DNA of 5,705 nucleotides, from positions 1 to 5,705 of the forward strand of contig JAOABT010000170.1 of the NCBI GenBank assembly GCA_026418215.1, read 5' to 3'. Each line of letters begins with the position of its first letter. The first letter of the stretch is position 1. The translations under genes were made by a program, and so were the position numbers. Under the pieces are notes generated by a model, which had not been told where the DNA came from, did no database searches, and saw nothing but the letters and a program-made list of their open reading frames with translations. This document shows, piece after piece, positions 4,791-5,705 of the stretch. The DNA is from Clostridia bacterium. Lineage in GTDB: Bacteria > Bacillota > Clostridia > DSM-8532.

Positions 4791-5705
4791 TTGGCTGGAA
4801 GTGCAGATATTGGCGTAAAAATAGGGCTAGATGGTGAGCGAGAATTCCGACAAGCAATAGAACAGATTAATAATGGTCTTAAGGTTAATGCCGCTGCTAT
4901 GGCTCTTGTGACAGCAAAATATGCGGATAATTCAGATTCTATTGAGGGCCTTACAGCAAAAGGTAAAGCGTTAGATGCTCAGATTGAAGCACAAAACCAA
5001 AAAATTGCAAAGCTTCAGGAGGCCCTTGCTAACGCTACAACCAATTTTAAAGAGACGGACAACCGAACTCTCAAATGGCAGCAGAGCTTAAAGCTTGCCG
5101 AAGCTGAGTTGATTGGTCTGCAGAGAGAGCTCCAAAAGAATACTGAATCTATCAAAAATGCTGAAATCAACATCGGTCAGTATGAAGCTGCCATTGAAAA
5201 AATAAATAGTGGGCTCAAACTAACAGCATCTGAATTAGCATTAGTGACTGCAAAATTCTCTGATAACTCTCAGTCAGTAAAAGCATTATCTGAAAAAGGA
5301 AAAGCTTTAGAATCTCAGATTACTGGCCAGAGCCAGAAAATAGAGCAAATGCGACAAGCTCTAGAAAAGACGTCTGCAAGCTTTGGCGAAACAGATAGCA
5401 GAACCAACGAGTGGAAACGGAGTCTGAACATTGCAGAGGCTGAACTCATAGAGATGAAAAAGGAGCTTGAAAATAACTCTCAAGCTCTTAAAAAAGCCCA
5501 GAGCGATATGGAAAAGTATGGGCTAAGAGAGGACGAGGTTGCCAAGCAAACGAAAGGTATTGGAACAACAATCAATGATCTTGCTGGAAAGCTAGGCATT
5601 AATCTTCCTTCCGGGGCTGAGATGGCCATAAGTGCGCTTGATAATACTAAGGCATCTACTGCTGCGTTAGTTGGTGTAATGGCCATGCTGATAACGGGCA
5701 TGGCT
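4791..5705 (+). CDS. Tail tape measure protein, N-terminal part (runs off right edge)
   Basis: The first 305 residues are visible and the frame is open to the window end. Tape measure proteins set tail length and are ejected ahead of DNA. The N-terminus (MAGSADIGVKIGLDGEREFR) is the usual short strand-like entry of Firmicute tape measures. Residues 18-241 are Ala/Leu/Lys/Glu-rich, almost certainly helical, and consist of two diverged copies of a 112-residue unit marked by LVTAK.(A/S)DNS and ETD.RT..W. Residues 244-290 are less charged, and residues 291-305 (AALVGVMAMLITGMA) start a hydrophobic, possibly membrane-inserting segment, as often found in this family. The start is TTG immediately after the stop of the frameshifted chaperone. 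Position after a G/GT locus makes the call firm despite truncation. Confidence 0.9.
   Translation, partial: MAGSADIGVKIGLDGEREFRQAIEQINNGLKVNAAAMALVTAKYADNSDSIEGLTAKGKALDAQIEAQNQKIAKLQEALANATTNFKETDNRTLKWQQSLKLAEAELIGLQRELQKNTESIKNAEINIGQYEAAIEKINSGLKLTASELALVTAKFSDNSQSVKALSEKGKALESQITGQSQKIEQMRQALEKTSASFGETDSRTNEWKRSLNIAEAELIEMKKELENNSQALKKAQSDMEKYGLREDEVAKQTKGIGTTINDLAGKLGINLPSGAEMAISALDNTKASTAALVGVMAMLITGMA
4842..5513 (+). repeat. Diverged tandem duplication inside the tape measure gene (2 x 336 bp)
   Basis: Residues 18-129 (4842-5177) and 130-241 (5178-5513) of the tape measure protein align without gaps at an offset of exactly 112 residues. By hand count 53 of 112 positions are identical. 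Anchors include I(N)(N/S)GLK (26-31 and 138-143), ALVTAK (38-43 and 150-155), KGKAL (57-61 and 169-173), ETD.RT..W (88-96 and 200-208) and AEAELI (103-108 and 215-220). The DNA is much more diverged, so the duplication is old. A Tyr at 243 continues the Phe19/Tyr131 register, but no third copy follows. Confidence 0.88.

Noticed and set aside
5480..5701. Minus-strand open frame at the right edge
   Set aside because: It is antisense to the tape measure coding frame, which is continuous and shows family repeats. Its hydrophobic look simply mirrors the Ala-rich sense strand.

Overview
This window is a continuous piece of the late structural operon of a tailed phage or prophage with HK97-type head genes and a long, probably non-contractile tail. 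Every supported gene is on the + strand. Strong AAGGAGG-type ribosome binding sites, mixed ATG/GTG/TTG starts, moderate GC content and the protein families all suggest a host among the low-GC Gram-positives, most likely Clostridia. That host call is an inference from style and remembered families, not from a search. No integrase, attachment site, lysis gene or host gene is in view, so an integrated prophage and a free phage cannot be told apart.

Head section (2-1892): the window opens inside a ClpP-like prohead protease whose start lies upstream. A 397-residue HK97-fold major capsid protein follows. Its helical, charged N-terminus looks like a built-in scaffold (delta) domain, and no separate scaffold gene is present. 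A small Lys-tailed protein of unknown function (1904-2098) comes next.

Neck section (2108-3548): four tightly packed genes follow, three of them overlapping the previous one by a few bases. They are a gp6-like head-tail connector, a head-closure-like protein, a tail-terminator-like protein and an HK97 gp10-like protein. Together they would seal the filled head and cap the tail.

Tail section (3567-5705): a phi13-type major tail tube protein is followed by a tail assembly chaperone locus and the start of a tape measure protein that runs off the right edge. The chaperone locus encodes a G-like protein. A complete programmed -1 frameshift cassette would also produce a longer GT-like fusion. The cassette has an SD-like stimulator, an in-frame A AAA AAC heptamer, a 6-nt spacer and a 12-bp stem.

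The most interesting structure surrounds the chaperone locus. A near-perfect Shine-Dalgarno sits 30 nt from the chaperone start codon, but a GC-rich hairpin between them would shorten the effective gap to about 8 nt. The stop codon of the frameshifted product directly abuts the TTG start of the tape measure gene. Initiation, frameshifting and tape measure translation may therefore be linked. The visible tape measure N-terminus carries a diverged tandem duplication of exactly 112 residues. These are refinements of a known type of phage module. I see no evidence of an unrelated new system in this window.
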